A DNA stretch of 64,000 nt from Salinisphaera sp040361255 (GCF_040361255.1 NZ_APNG01000001.1:62001-126000); one strand, 5' to 3'; shown: positions 1 to 9,338, numbered from the stretch's first letter. A program made the numbers and translations. Notes: generated from the sequence alone by a model not told the origin.

Positions 1-1020
1 TTGCACGGCCTCGGCCTCGGCTTCGCGGGCCTGCTTTTGCAGGTACCAGCCCAGACCGCCCAGCAGCGCGGTGAAGAATAGAAACACCAGATTCGGCATA
101 CCCGGCACCAGCCCGAGCATGCCGAGCACGCCGGCCGAAAGAAACAGCACCTGCGGATTGGTGAACAGCTGGGCGAGCATCTGCTGGCCGACGTCCTGAT
201 CGGTACTCACCCGCGATACGGTCACGCCGGCCGCGGTGGAGATCACCAGCGCCGGCACCTGGGCGACCAGACCGTCGCCGATGGTCAGCAGGGTATAGGT
301 ACGCGCGGCCTCACTGGCCGACAGACCATGCTCGCCCATGCCGATGATCAGCCCGCCGATGAGGTTGATCACCATGATCAGAATGCCGGCGATGGCGTCG
401 CCACGCACGAACTTGCTGGCACCATCCATGGAGCCGAAGAAATCGGCTTCCTGGGCGATTTCCTGGCGGCGTTCCTTGGCCTGCTGTTCGTCGATCAAAC
501 CGGCATTGAGATCGGCATCGATGGCCATCTGCTTGCCCGGCATGGCATCCAGGGTGAAGCGCGCGCCCACTTCGGCAATACGTCCCGCGCCCTTGGTGAT
601 GACCATGAAGTTGATCACGATCAGAATACCGAACACGACCAGACCGACCGCGAAATTGCCGCCGACCAGGAACTGGCCGAACGCCTCGATCACCTGCCCG
701 GCCGCACCTGCGCCGGAATGCCCGTTCATGAGCACGACACGCGTCGACGCGACGTTGAGCGACAGGCGCAACAACGTGGCAAACAGCAACACGGTGGGAA
801 ACGCGGCAAAATCCAGGGGCTTCTGGGTGAACATCGCCACCAGCAGCACCATGATCGACAGCGCGATATTGAAGGTGAAGAACAGATCCAGCACGAACGG
901 CGGCAACGGCAGGATCATCATCGCCATGATCATGATGATCAGTACCGGGCCAGCCAGCATCTTGTACTGGCTGCCACCGTCCGCGCCGAGGCGGCCCAAC
1001 ATCGTGTTTAAAGCGTTCAT
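1..1020 (-). CDS. flhA: Flagellar export apparatus protein FlhA (N-terminal part; cut by window start)
   Basis: FlhA is the large export-gate protein of the flagellar type III secretion system in the inner membrane. The 340 visible residues read MNALNTMLGRL and then a series of hydrophobic segments. They include the conserved LLRLSLNVASTR stretch typical of the FHIPEP family and, near the cut edge, IGDGLVAQVPALVIS. The cytosolic C-terminal domain, about half of the usual length near 700 residues, lies outside the window. The ATG at 1020 overlaps the flhB stop codon by four bases (ATGA), so the two genes are translationally coupled in the usual flhB-flhA order. Confidence 0.95.
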   Translation of the reverse strand, partial: MNALNTMLGRLGADGGSQYKMLAGPVLIIMIMAMMILPLPPFVLDLFFTFNIALSIMVLLVAMFTQKPLDFAAFPTVLLFATLLRLSLNVASTRVVLMNGHSGAGAAGQVIEAFGQFLVGGNFAVGLVVFGILIVINFMVITKGAGRIAEVGARFTLDAMPGKQMAIDADLNAGLIDEQQAKERRQEIAQEADFFGSMDGASKFVRGDAIAGILIMVINLIGGLIIGMGEHGLSASEAARTYTLLTIGDGLVAQVPALVISTAAGVTVSRVSTDQDVGQQMLAQLFTNPQVLFLSAGVLGMLGLVPGMPNLVFLFFTALLGGLGWYLQKQAREAEAEAVQ

Positions 1021-2165
1021 GCGTTCGTGTCTGGTTCGTCCGGGTCGAGGCCCGGGGGCACGGCGATCGCCGTGGGTTTGACCGGCGCCACGCCGCCGGC
1101 TTGTTCATAGCGCTTGAGCTGGAACACCCAGGCCAGCACCTCGGCGACCGCGGTATACAGCGCGGCCGGAATTTCCGTATCGAGATCGCCGTGGCGATAG
1201 AGCGCGCGCGCCAGCGGCGGCGCTTCGAGCAGGGGCACGCCCGACTCGGCGCCCAGTTCGCGAATCTTGGCAGCGACATTGTCGGCGCCCTTGGCGACCA
1301 CGCGCGGCGCGTTCATCTCGCCGTCGCGATACGACAGGGCGACCGCATAGTGGGTCGGGTTGGTCACGATGACGTCAGCGGTGGGCACCTCGCTCATCAT
1401 ACGTCCGCGTGCCATCGCCTGTTGCTGCTGACGAATCTTGGCCTTGAGCTGCGGGTCGCCTTCGGATTCCTTGTGTTCGTCCTTGATCTCCTGACGGCTC
1501 ATGCGCAGCTTCTTGTGATGGCTCCACAGCTGGTAGGGCACGTCGATGCCGACCACCACGGTAAACGCCAGCAGCATGAACGCACAGCAGGTCACGATCA
1601 GCGTCAGCGCATGCAGCAGTGCCCCATTGCCCTGCTCCTTGGCCAGCACCAGCAACTCGTCGAGATGGGTATAGACGAACCAGGCCGCGACCGAGCCGAT
1701 GAGCACCGACTTCGCGATCGCCTTGACGAGCTCGATAACACCCTGCGACGAGAATATCCGGCCCAGCCCCTTGATGGGATCGAGCTTCTTGGCATCGAAC
1801 TTGATGGATTTGGGCGAGAACAGCCAGCCGCCGAGCAGCGTCGGCGCCAGCAGTGCCACGGCCACCAGTGGCAGCGTGATCGGCGCGAGCGCGCCGAGCG
1901 TGGTCAAGACCTGCGCCCATTGATGATCGAGCAGCCGCGAGCTGTCCATGGCCATGGCCGCGTCGAAACGCATGCTCGCCTGCATGACGGTCATCATCTG
2001 GCTGCCCATCCAGCCCGACAGCATCCACAGGCTGGCCAGGCCCACACACAACAGCATGAACGTCGCCAGCTCGCGCGAACGCGGAACCTGGCCATCCTCT
2101 CGCGCCTTTTCCAGGCGCCGCGGGGTTGCCGGTTCTGTTTTTTCGGCGTCGCTTTCGTTGGACAT
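1017..2165 (-). CDS. flhB: Flagellar export apparatus protein FlhB
   Basis: FlhB is the substrate-specificity switch of the flagellar export gate. This 382-residue protein has the family N-terminus (a Lys/Arg-rich stretch with TEPATPRRLEKAREDG) and four transmembrane segments between about residues 30 and 215. The autocleavage motif NPTH is at 269-272, the same position as in Salmonella. Its C-terminal domain then continues to residue 382, a length normal for the family. The gene overlaps flhA by four bases. A second, truncated FlhB-like C-terminal domain is encoded at 12749-13045. The 190 bp upstream separates it from cheZ, so it may have its own promoter or be read through from the che genes. 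Confidence 0.97.
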   Translation of the reverse strand: MSNESDAEKTEPATPRRLEKAREDGQVPRSRELATFMLLCVGLASLWMLSGWMGSQMMTVMQASMRFDAAMAMDSSRLLDHQWAQVLTTLGALAPITLPLVAVALLAPTLLGGWLFSPKSIKFDAKKLDPIKGLGRIFSSQGVIELVKAIAKSVLIGSVAAWFVYTHLDELLVLAKEQGNGALLHALTLIVTCCAFMLLAFTVVVGIDVPYQLWSHHKKLRMSRQEIKDEHKESEGDPQLKAKIRQQQQAMARGRMMSEVPTADVIVTNPTHYAVALSYRDGEMNAPRVVAKGADNVAAKIRELGAESGVPLLEAPPLARALYRHGDLDTEIPAALYTAVAEVLAWVFQLKRYEQAGGVAPVKPTAIAVPPGLDPDEPDTNA

Positions 2166-2307
2166 GCCTTACCCGATGGGGTGCTGGCCTGATGACACAG
2201 CCAGCAGCCGAAGTTTCGAGTAAGCATTATGCAAAGCGTGCACGCGCGCCGATTGCGCGAACAGCGGCGTTAATGGGCGCTTATCATCGGATGAGCACCG
2301 CGAAAGC

Positions 2308-2343
2308 GCCGGTCACCCGGCGTCGCGGCGCGGTGTGACCGGC
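2308..2343 (-). terminator. Possible terminator hairpin after cheZ
   Basis: A 9-bp inverted repeat, GCCGGTCAC and GTGACCGGC, encloses a GC-rich 18-base loop and begins 12 bases past the cheZ stop. There is no clear run of U after the stem, so it may only weaken read-through into flhB. Confidence 0.4.
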
Positions 2344-2355
2344 TTGAAGCAGGCG

Positions 2356-3030
2356 TTAAAAGCCGAGGCTATCGAGCAAGTCGTCGACCTGGGCCTGGTC
2401 GGTCACGATCTCGGTGTTGCCCTCGGTCTGGATCTGCGGACCGTTGAGCAGCGACGAATTCTCGCCCTTTTTCTCACGCAGTTCGGCTTCACGGCCACGC
2501 ACGCGATCTTCCGGCAGATACTGCAACAGCACGTCGATCAACTGTTTTTCGATATCGCGGATCACGACCACGAGCTTCTTGATCACCTGCCCGGTCAGAT
2601 CCTGGAAATCCTGCGCCATCATGATGTCGTGCAGCTGGCCCTGGGTGGCCTGGGTTTGCTGTGGCACCCATTGCAGATAACTACGCGTATCGCGGACCAG
2701 TTCGCGCGCATCGGCGAGTTCGATCGGTGCATCGAACCACGTTTGCCAGCGCCCATCGAGCTTGACGGCACGGTTTTCGATTTCGGTTTGCAACGGCTGT
2801 GCGACTTCGATCGAAGACAACGCGGTTTCGGCCGCCTGTTCGGTCATGCTGGCGATATAGTTGAGCCGGTCGCGCGCGTCGGGGATCGCGTCTGCGGCTT
2901 TTTCCACCTCGCGATCCAGGCCGAGTTCGCGCATGCTTTCGTTCAAAGCGCGCGTGAGCTGACCGATACGATCGATCAGTTCTCCTGCCTGCTCGGGTGC
3001 GGCCTGATCGGCCGGATTCGTATTTTCCAT
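2356..3030 (-). CDS. cheZ: Protein phosphatase CheZ
   Basis: CheZ removes phosphate from CheY-P and ends the tumble or turn signal. The 224-residue protein has the long helical hairpin of the family and the active-site segment MAQDFQDLTGQ, with D144 and Q148 matching E. coli D143 and Q147. The C-terminus QVDDLLDSLGF is the amphipathic CheY-binding helix, joined by a flexible linker. It is the last gene of the cheR-cheD-cheB-cheY-cheZ run and sits 33 bp after cheY. Its presence supports a gammaproteobacterial (or betaproteobacterial) origin. Confidence 0.95.
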   Translation of the reverse strand: MENTNPADQAAPEQAGELIDRIGQLTRALNESMRELGLDREVEKAADAIPDARDRLNYIASMTEQAAETALSSIEVAQPLQTEIENRAVKLDGRWQTWFDAPIELADARELVRDTRSYLQWVPQQTQATQGQLHDIMMAQDFQDLTGQVIKKLVVVIRDIEKQLIDVLLQYLPEDRVRGREAELREKKGENSSLLNGPQIQTEGNTEIVTDQAQVDDLLDSLGF

Positions 3031-3063
3031 GATGCTGGCTTCTCCTGCCCGTCGGGCACGCGC

Positions 3064-3453
3064 TTACATGCCGAGTTTGTCGAAGATACGCTCGAGTTTT
3101 TCTTCCAGCGTCGCGGCAGAAAACGGCTTGACCACGTAGCCGCTGGCGCCCGCCTGGGCTGCCGCGACGATGTTTTCCTTCTTCGCTTCGGCGGTGACCA
3201 TCAGCACGGGTAGATGCTTGAGCGTATCACTTGCCCGAATACGCTTGAGCATTTCCAGCCCGTCCAGATTGGGCATGTTCCAGTCCGATACGACGAACTG
3301 GAATTTGCCGGTATTGAGCTTTTCCAATGCCTCGGCGCCGTCTTCGGCTTCTTCGACGTTGTTGTAGCCCAGCTCCTTGAGCAGGTTGCGCACGATCCGG
3401 CGCATCGTGGAAAAGTCGTCGACGACGAGGAAATTGAGGTTCTTGTCCGCCAT
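3064..3453 (-). CDS. cheY: Chemotaxis response regulator CheY
   Basis: A single receiver domain of 129 residues. All key positions match the E. coli numbering: acidic pocket D12 and D13, phospho-acceptor D57 (in VVSDWNMPN), T87 and K109 (in VVKPF). There is no output domain, so it acts by binding the flagellar motor switch after phosphorylation by CheA. It lies between cheB and cheZ in the che operon, 80 bp after cheB. Confidence 0.97.
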   Translation of the reverse strand: MADKNLNFLVVDDFSTMRRIVRNLLKELGYNNVEEAEDGAEALEKLNTGKFQFVVSDWNMPNLDGLEMLKRIRASDTLKHLPVLMVTAEAKKENIVAAAQAGASGYVVKPFSAATLEEKLERIFDKLGM

Positions 3454-3533
3454 GGCGATATCTCGGTTTTGTTGACTGGCCTGTGGATGAGTGAAGCGTT
3501 GTGAATACTGGCCGGGTCGGCGCCCGGCGCCTG

Positions 3534-4607
3534 TTAGATGCGCAGCGCGCGACTGTCCGGCCCGCCCAGCAGGCCTAGTGCGTGTCTTGCCATGTCGTCG
3601 ATGGAAACCACCGACTGCGCGGCACCGATGGCGATGGCTTCGCGCGGCATGCCGAATACGACGCAGCTGGCTTCGTCCTGTGCGAGCGTGGCCGCGCCGG
3701 CTTCACGCATCTGCAATAGCCCCTGCGCGCCGTCCTTGCCCATGCCGGTCATGAGAATGCCGATTGCATTACGCCCGGCATGCTTGGCGGCCGATTCGAA
3801 CAGCACATCGACCGACGGCCGATGTCGGTTGACGGGCGGGCCGGCTTCCAGCGCCACGACATAGTTCGCGCCGCTGCGCGACAGCCGCAGATGCTGTTCG
3901 CCGCCGGGCGCGATATAGGCCCGTCCGGGCAGTACACGCTCGCCGTGCTCGGCTTCCTTGACCTGGATCCGGCACAGCGAATCCATGCGCCGGGCAAACG
4001 AGCCCGTGAAACCGCCCGGCATATGCTGGGTGATCAAAATCGCTGGTGCATCGGCCGGCATGGGTTCGAGAAACTCGCGAATCGCTTCCGTACCGCCGGT
4101 CGATGCGCCCACGATGAACAGCTTTTCGCTGGAGACCCGCGGGGCCACCAGCGGCTGGGCACCGGCGGGCCTGGGGGTCGGCCGGCGCAGGGTAGCGCGC
4201 GCCGCGCCGCGAATCTTTTCCACGATTTCGTGGCCGCTTTCGATCAGGCCGCGATTGAGATCGAGCTTGGGCTTGGTCACGAAATCGACCGCGCCCAGTT
4301 CGAGTGCCTGCAAGGTGATATCCGAGCCGCGCGCGGTCAGCGACGACAGCATGATCACCGGCATCGGCCGCAATCGCATGAGCTTGCCGAGAAAGTCCAG
4401 CCCGTCCATGCGCGGCATTTCGACATCGAGCGTGAGCACGTCGGGATTGTGTTTCTTGATCAGCTCGCGGGCCACCAACGGATCGGGCGCACTGGCCACC
4501 ATTTCCATATCGTCTTCGTTATTGACGATCTCGGTGACGAGTTTGCGAATCAAGGCCGAATCGTCGACACACAACACACGAATCGGTCGTTTGGCCGTCG
4601 TATTCAC
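3534..4607 (-). CDS. cheB: Chemotaxis glutamate methylesterase/deamidase CheB
   Basis: CheB removes methyl groups from chemoreceptors and is activated by CheA phosphorylation. The 357-residue protein has an N-terminal receiver domain with D61 as the likely phosphorylation site (LTLDVEMPRMDG). A linker at about 130-160 leads to the catalytic domain with S169 (VGASTGGTEAI), H195 (ITQHMPGGF) and D292 (GMGKDGAQG), the expected triad. The start is a GTG that overlaps the cheD stop (GTGA), with a good AAGGAGA site eight bases upstream inside cheD. Confidence 0.97.
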   Translation of the reverse strand: MNTTAKRPIRVLCVDDSALIRKLVTEIVNNEDDMEMVASAPDPLVARELIKKHNPDVLTLDVEMPRMDGLDFLGKLMRLRPMPVIMLSSLTARGSDITLQALELGAVDFVTKPKLDLNRGLIESGHEIVEKIRGAARATLRRPTPRPAGAQPLVAPRVSSEKLFIVGASTGGTEAIREFLEPMPADAPAILITQHMPGGFTGSFARRMDSLCRIQVKEAEHGERVLPGRAYIAPGGEQHLRLSRSGANYVVALEAGPPVNRHRPSVDVLFESAAKHAGRNAIGILMTGMGKDGAQGLLQMREAGAATLAQDEASCVVFGMPREAIAIGAAQSVVSIDDMARHALGLLGGPDSRALRI

Positions 4608-5260
4608 GATGTCGTCTCCTTACCCGTGCTGGCCGAGGTCGTTGTGGCCGACAGCACACCTGCCACCGGCAGTACCGGCGCCAGCTTGTTGGCCAACACG
4701 ACATCCTGGGCAACCATACGGCGTTCGCCGCCGCGCAAGCGGCGCAGCTGAACCCGACCGGTGGCCGGAAAATAATGCACCTGGCGGGCACAATCGCCCT
4801 TGAGTTCCTGCGACAGCACGTCAATGCCGCAGCCGTCGAGGTACGCCAGGATGAAATCGGAATTGGCAATCCCCACCCGCGCGGCCTGCACGCCGCTCAT
4901 GAGCATCGCGCCGCCAAAGACTTTTGCCTCGATACGCTCGCGACGCGCGCCCTGTCGGTAGAGCGCCTCCAGCAGCGTATCCATCGCATAGTCGCCATAA
5001 CGCATGGATTGCGCTTCGCTCGGGGCAACATCGGGCCCGGCCGCGGGCAGCATGAAGTGATTGAGCCCACCCACCCCGGCAACCGGGTCGCGCAGGCAGG
5101 CCGCCACGCAGGAGCCGAGTACGGTGGTCAGCACTACGTCTTCACGGGTGATCGCGTATTCATTGGGCAGTACGCGAATGGCATCCATGCCATGGCGCTG
5201 ATCGAAATAGGTATGGGTCGAGCCGTTCTGAATCGACCGGGCGCCGTCACGCATGCTCAT
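4604..5260 (-). CDS. cheD: Chemoreceptor glutamine deamidase CheD
   Basis: CheD deamidates glutamines on chemoreceptors. The 218-residue protein shows the family motif TTVLGSCVAACLRDP, whose cysteine is the catalytic residue, followed by GGLNHFMLP with the catalytic histidine. E. coli lacks CheD, but many other gammaproteobacteria place it exactly here between cheR and cheB. It overlaps both neighbours by four bases, so cheR, cheD and cheB should be translated together and jointly set the adaptation state of the receptors. Confidence 0.95.
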   Translation of the reverse strand: MSMRDGARSIQNGSTHTYFDQRHGMDAIRVLPNEYAITREDVVLTTVLGSCVAACLRDPVAGVGGLNHFMLPAAGPDVAPSEAQSMRYGDYAMDTLLEALYRQGARRERIEAKVFGGAMLMSGVQAARVGIANSDFILAYLDGCGIDVLSQELKGDCARQVHYFPATGRVQLRRLRGGERRMVAQDVVLANKLAPVLPVAGVLSATTTSASTGKETTS

Positions 5261-6117
5261 GCCGACACCTTGCCCGTACGCGTGCCCTTGCCCGCGACGC
5301 GCTCGTAGACGGTGTGGCTACGCAGACGAAATGACTGGGTGATGTTGGAAAAATTCTCCGAATGGCCGGCGAACAACAGGCCGTCTTCGCGCAGCAGACC
5401 GGCGAAGCGCTCCAGCAGACGCGCTTGGGTGGCCTTGTCGAAATAGATCATCAGATTGCGACAGAAGATCACATCGAGCGGGCCTTCGATATCCCAGCTG
5501 GCGTCCAGCAGGTTGAGCGCCCGGAAGGTGATGTTCTGGGAAAGGCTCGGCTGCACACGCACCATGCCTGCGCGCTCGCCGGTGCCCTTCAAGAAAAAGC
5601 GTTGTAGCCGCTCCGGGGGCATCTTGCTGACATCGTTCATCGAATAGATGCCGCGGCGCGCGACTTCGATGGCACGGGTATCGATATCGGTGGCCAGAAT
5701 ACTGGCCGGCGCGCGGCCCGGGGCCTGGGCTTCCGCCAGGGTGATCGCGATCGAATACGGCTCTTCGCCCGTCGAGGCCGCGCAGGTCCAGACCTTGAGC
5801 GGCGCGCTGCGCGCCTTGGCGTGGGCCGCGAGCAGCGGAAAATGATGGGCTTCGCGAAAGAACGAGGTGAGGTTGGTCGTCAACGCATTGACGAACTCTT
5901 CCCATTCCGGATGGTTGGCATCGGCCTGCAGCATGGCCAGATAATCGTGAAAGCGCGTATGCCCGAGTACGCGGATACGCTTGGCCAGGCGGCTATAGAC
6001 CATCTCCGTTTTGTGCGGCGCCAACGAGATGCCGGCGCGCGCATGAATCATGCGCCGTACGCACTCGAAGTCTTCCGACGTCAGTAATAGATCACGTTCG
6101 TTTCGAACAGCCAGCAC
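5257..6117 (-). CDS. cheR: Chemoreceptor methyltransferase CheR
   Basis: CheR is an S-adenosylmethionine-dependent methyltransferase acting on receptor glutamates. It has the N-terminal helical CheR domain (about 15-75) and the SAM-binding domain, with LKVWTCAASTGEEPYS and the later DVIFCRNLMIYF motif. The frame opens with TTG at 6123, but the strong AGGAGG site lies only two bases before that codon. A GTG six bases further on, at 6117, is eight bases from the same site, so I use the GTG (286 residues). It is the first gene of cheR-cheD-cheB-cheY-cheZ. Confidence 0.95.
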   Translation of the reverse strand: MLAVRNERDLLLTSEDFECVRRMIHARAGISLAPHKTEMVYSRLAKRIRVLGHTRFHDYLAMLQADANHPEWEEFVNALTTNLTSFFREAHHFPLLAAHAKARSAPLKVWTCAASTGEEPYSIAITLAEAQAPGRAPASILATDIDTRAIEVARRGIYSMNDVSKMPPERLQRFFLKGTGERAGMVRVQPSLSQNITFRALNLLDASWDIEGPLDVIFCRNLMIYFDKATQARLLERFAGLLREDGLLFAGHSENFSNITQSFRLRSHTVYERVAGKGTRTGKVSA

Positions 6118-6208
6118 GGGCAAGCCCTCCTAGAAGATGGCGAGGCCCGTGCCATGAACCAGCGCTGCAATGCGGCTGGATTGAGGCAGAAATTCGGACC
6201 TGTAGCTA

Positions 6209-6235
6209 GGATCGACCGACCGCGTTTTTTCTTTA
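6209..6235 (-). promoter_or_regulatory. Candidate FliA (sigma-28) promoter of cheR operon
   Basis: On the minus strand TAAAG is followed, with exactly 15 bases between TAAA and the next box, by GTCGATCC. The flagellar sigma-28 consensus is TAAA, 15 bases, GCCGATAA; five of eight -10 positions match, including the CGAT core. It lies about 90 bases upstream of the cheR start. Confidence 0.45.
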
Positions 6236-6552
6236 ATACGTCGTTTTTTCAGACCCTTAGGGGCTATTGCTGTTTCCCGTGAGTTCGCGCCGAGCGCTGC
6301 TGGCGGCCAGAGGAAATGTCGTGCCCTTGTACAGCGATTCCGCGTAACGGCGCTAGACCCCTGTATTGCCGACATATCTTCACATTAACCGGCGCTCGCC
6401 GCGACGGTCGGGGCCGCGCCTGGAAGCATTGACGCAGGGCGCCCTACGCGTTGCGCGTCCGGGGCGCGGCGCGACGACACAGGGACGCGCGCGTTGCAGG
6501 GGCTACGTTGGTGCCCCCACAACGGCGCGCGCATGGCGTCGACAGCCGCTGG

Positions 6553-6582
6553 AACAAAAAACGCCGCACCGTACGCGGCGCA
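6553..6582 (-). terminator. Intrinsic terminator of cheA-cheW
   Basis: On the minus strand a GCGCCGC stem pairs with GCGGCG around a short loop and is followed by TTTTTT. It lies about 65 bases after the cheW stop codon, so it should end the cheA-cheW transcript before cheR. Confidence 0.75.
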
Positions 6583-6645
6583 GCGTTGTCCGGCATCGTT
6601 TCGGATGTGTTCTGGCACGGCGTCGAACCGTGCCACGGCTCAGGT

Positions 6646-7146
6646 TCAGGCGACCGCCTCGACCTCGTCCACGAGCGCGAGCTCGCGGCTGCTCATCATG
6701 CGATCGATATCCACCAGGATGAGCATGCGATCGTCGACGCTGCCCAGGCCCAGTACGTGTTCCGTGGCGGCACTCACGCCGAAATCCGGCGCCGGCTTGA
6801 TCTGTTCGGGCGTGAGCGTGAGTACGTCGGAGACGCTGTCCACGACCACGCCGACAACGCGTTCGCCCACGTTGAGCACGATCACGACTGTATGCTGGTC
6901 GTAGGCCGCATTTTCCAGACCGAACTTGATCCGGGCGTCGATGATGGGAACGATGCTGCCGCGCAGGTTGGTTACGCCCTTGACGAAATCCGGCACGTTG
7001 GCAATACGCGTGACCTGATTGTAGCCGCGGATTTCCTGGACCTTGAGGATATCCACGCCGTACTCTTCGCCGCCGAGCGCGAATACCAGTACTTCCATAT
7101 CCGCGGTGGCATCGCGCGGGGCTTCGTTAGCAATGACTTCAGCCAT
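6646..7146 (-). CDS. cheW: Chemotaxis coupling protein CheW
   Basis: CheW links chemoreceptors to the CheA kinase in the polar array. The 166-residue protein is one CheW domain: EVLVFALGGEEYGVDILKVQEIRGY at the start of the fold, then VTNLRGSIVPIIDAR, the conserved receptor-contact region. A later VVGVVVDSVSDVLTL strand completes the double barrel. Length and motifs are normal. It lies 36 bp after cheA, and an intrinsic terminator follows. Confidence 0.96.
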   Translation of the reverse strand: MAEVIANEAPRDATADMEVLVFALGGEEYGVDILKVQEIRGYNQVTRIANVPDFVKGVTNLRGSIVPIIDARIKFGLENAAYDQHTVVIVLNVGERVVGVVVDSVSDVLTLTPEQIKPAPDFGVSAATEHVLGLGSVDDRMLILVDIDRMMSSRELALVDEVEAVA

Positions 7147-7182
7147 GTCGTTTACTCCGTGTAACGTCCATGTAGAAAGGAA

Positions 7183-9282
7183 TCAGACCGGCGCTACCTG
7201 CCGTGCCTGGGTTTCGCTCTGACGGCCTGCGCGTGACAGCGCAACCACGTCGAGAATCAGCGCGACGCTGCCGTCGCCGAGGATCGTGGCCGCGGAAATA
7301 CCCACGACCTTGCGATAGTTGGTTTCCAGGTTCTTGACCACGACCTGGCGTTGACCGAGCAACTCGTCGACGAGCACGGCGTAATGCCGGCCCTCGCTTT
7401 CGATCACCATGACGATGCCGCGCAGCACATCGGTCTGCGCGCCATCGATATCGAATACGCGATGCATTTCGACCAGCGGCAGATATTCGCCGCGCACATA
7501 GACCAGCTGCGTATCCTGCGACACGCGCTTGAGCTGGTCGGATTGAACCTGCATCGATTCCTTGATCGCGCCCAGCGGCATGATGAACACCTCTTCGCCC
7601 ACGCGAATGAGCATGCCGTCCATGATCGCCAGCGTCAGCGGCAGCACGATCCGAATGGTCGTCCCCTCGCCGGCCGCGGAACGAATATCCACGTGGCCGC
7701 CAAGCTCCTGGATGTTGCGCTTGACCACATCCATGCCCACGCCGCGCCCGGACACGTCGGTGACCGCTTCCGCGGTGGAGAAACCGGGCGCGAAGATCAG
7801 CTGCCAGACTTCGTCATCGCTCATCGAATCGCTGACCGCGAGGCCGTTCTGGCGCGCCTTGGCCAGAATGCGTTCGCGATTGAGACCGGCGCCGTCGTCG
7901 GAAATATCGATGAGAATACTGCCGCCCTGATGCTGGGCCGCCAGGGTCAGCGTGCCGGCCGCGGGCTTGCCGGCCGCCTTGCGGCGTTCCGGTGTTTCGA
8001 TACCGTGATCCAGGCTGTTGCGCACCAGATGGGTCATCGGGTCCATGATGCGTTCGATCAGCCCCTTGTCGAGTTCGGTCGATTCGCCCTCGGTGACCAG
8101 GTTGATTTCCTTGCCCAGCTTGCCGCTGAGATCACGCACCAAACGCGGGAAGCGGTTGAAGGCGTAGTCCATGGGCATCATGCGCACCGACATCACCGCT
8201 TCCTGCAGGTCGCGGGCATTGCGTTGCAGTTGGTTCAGACCTTCAAGCAGCGCGCCGTGCGCTTCGCTGTCGAGTCCGCCGATGGTCTGTTCCAGCATCG
8301 ACTGGGTAATGACCAGTTCGCCAACGAGGTTGATGATTTCGTCGACCTTCTCGGTCGATACGCGCAGGGAACTGGATTCGCTCGACGACTTGCCCGACGC
8401 CTTGGACTTGGCCGCGGGCGCGGCTTTCTTGTCTTCCGGTGCGGATGCCGCCTCTTGCGTGTTCTGGGCTGCCGCGGCCGCTTGCGTGCCGGGTGTGCGT
8501 TCTGCCGCCACCGCTTCACTGGCCGCCTGGGCGACCGCAGTTTCGGCCTGCTCGGTATCGGTGTCCTGGGCCGGCGCGGTGGTGTCGCTATCGGCCGTCG
8601 CCGCACCAGCGAAATGCAGCTGGTCCTCGTCGACAACGAAACACAGCACCGACGAGATATCCGCTGCCTCGGCCGGCTGTGCGAGGGTGACGGTCAGCGT
8701 ATCGCCTTCGAAGGTCTGGCTTTCGATATCGCCGAACAGCCCAAGCTCTTCGACGAGCGTGGCGGACTGGCTTTCTTCGATACCGCTGATCGCCACAACG
8801 CGCACCGAACCGGCCGGCGCTTGCTGTGCGTCCGGCTCGGCATCGGTCGGCGCCGCGCTGGCAGCCGACTCGCCTGTGGCCAGCGCCGCACTGCCCTTTT
8901 CGTCGAGCGTGCGCAGGCGCTGGGCGATGTCTTCGTAGGCCTGTTGATCGGGTTCGCTGGACGCGCGGTAGGCATCGATCTGCCCGGCGAGCACATCGCG
9001 GCATTCGAGAAACAGATCTACCGCCGTACGATCGAGCACGAGTTCGCCGTGACGGGCGCGATCGAGCAGGTTTTCCAGCAGGTGGGTGGTTTCCTGCAGA
9101 TGCGTGAAACCGAACGTGCCGGCACCGCCCTTGATCGAATGCGCGGCCCGGAAGATCGCGTTCAGATCTTCGCTATCCGGCGTATCGATATCCAGGTTGA
9201 TGAGCAGGCGCTCCATTTCGTCGAGCAGTTCGTCTGCCTCGTCGAAGAAGGTCTGGTAGAACTCGGCGATATCTAGTGTCAT
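7183..9282 (-). CDS. cheA: Chemotaxis histidine kinase CheA
   Basis: CheA is the array kinase that phosphorylates CheY and CheB. Domains in order of the 699 residues: an Hpt domain with H48 (FRAAHSIKGGAGTF), an acidic Ala-rich linker from about 135, a small domain at about 160-230 in the place of P2, and a second Ala/Thr/Lys-rich linker at about 235-300. The dimerisation helices, the HATPase domain with N- and G-boxes (LVRNSLDHGIE, DDGAGLN, GRGVGMDVV) and a C-terminal CheW-like domain complete it. The low-complexity linkers are longer than in E. coli. A candidate FliA promoter lies about 60 bases upstream. Confidence 0.97.
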   Translation of the reverse strand: MTLDIAEFYQTFFDEADELLDEMERLLINLDIDTPDSEDLNAIFRAAHSIKGGAGTFGFTHLQETTHLLENLLDRARHGELVLDRTAVDLFLECRDVLAGQIDAYRASSEPDQQAYEDIAQRLRTLDEKGSAALATGESAASAAPTDAEPDAQQAPAGSVRVVAISGIEESQSATLVEELGLFGDIESQTFEGDTLTVTLAQPAEAADISSVLCFVVDEDQLHFAGAATADSDTTAPAQDTDTEQAETAVAQAASEAVAAERTPGTQAAAAAQNTQEAASAPEDKKAAPAAKSKASGKSSSESSSLRVSTEKVDEIINLVGELVITQSMLEQTIGGLDSEAHGALLEGLNQLQRNARDLQEAVMSVRMMPMDYAFNRFPRLVRDLSGKLGKEINLVTEGESTELDKGLIERIMDPMTHLVRNSLDHGIETPERRKAAGKPAAGTLTLAAQHQGGSILIDISDDGAGLNRERILAKARQNGLAVSDSMSDDEVWQLIFAPGFSTAEAVTDVSGRGVGMDVVKRNIQELGGHVDIRSAAGEGTTIRIVLPLTLAIMDGMLIRVGEEVFIMPLGAIKESMQVQSDQLKRVSQDTQLVYVRGEYLPLVEMHRVFDIDGAQTDVLRGIVMVIESEGRHYAVLVDELLGQRQVVVKNLETNYRKVVGISAATILGDGSVALILDVVALSRAGRQSETQARQVAPV

Positions 9283-9338
9283 GCCTGGTTATTCCGCTGT
9301 CGCTCGTGGTCGGACTCAAAAAACCGATGTCTCAAGAC

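Larger units (their letters stand above)
6124..6645. other. Non-coding gap between cheW and cheR
   Basis: About 520 bases with no convincing gene. It holds the terminator of the cheA-cheW transcript near 6553-6582, a second hairpin (TGGCACGG and CCGTGCCA) near 6613-6635 without a U run, and a candidate FliA promoter at 6209-6235 in front of cheR. The short open frames here have no recognisable product. Confidence 0.6.

Noticed and set aside
311..1279. Open frame across the flhA-flhB junction
   Set aside because: It is an alternative frame of flhA/flhB on the same strand; the product is Arg-rich and unlike any family.
6613..6635. Second terminator after cheW (TGGCACGG/CCGTGCCA)
   Set aside because: The stem is short and has no U run; the hairpin at 6553-6582 fits better.
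7351..9276. Long open frame antisense to cheA
   Set aside because: Composition typical of a reverse-strand shadow in GC-rich DNA; cheA with all its motifs explains the region.
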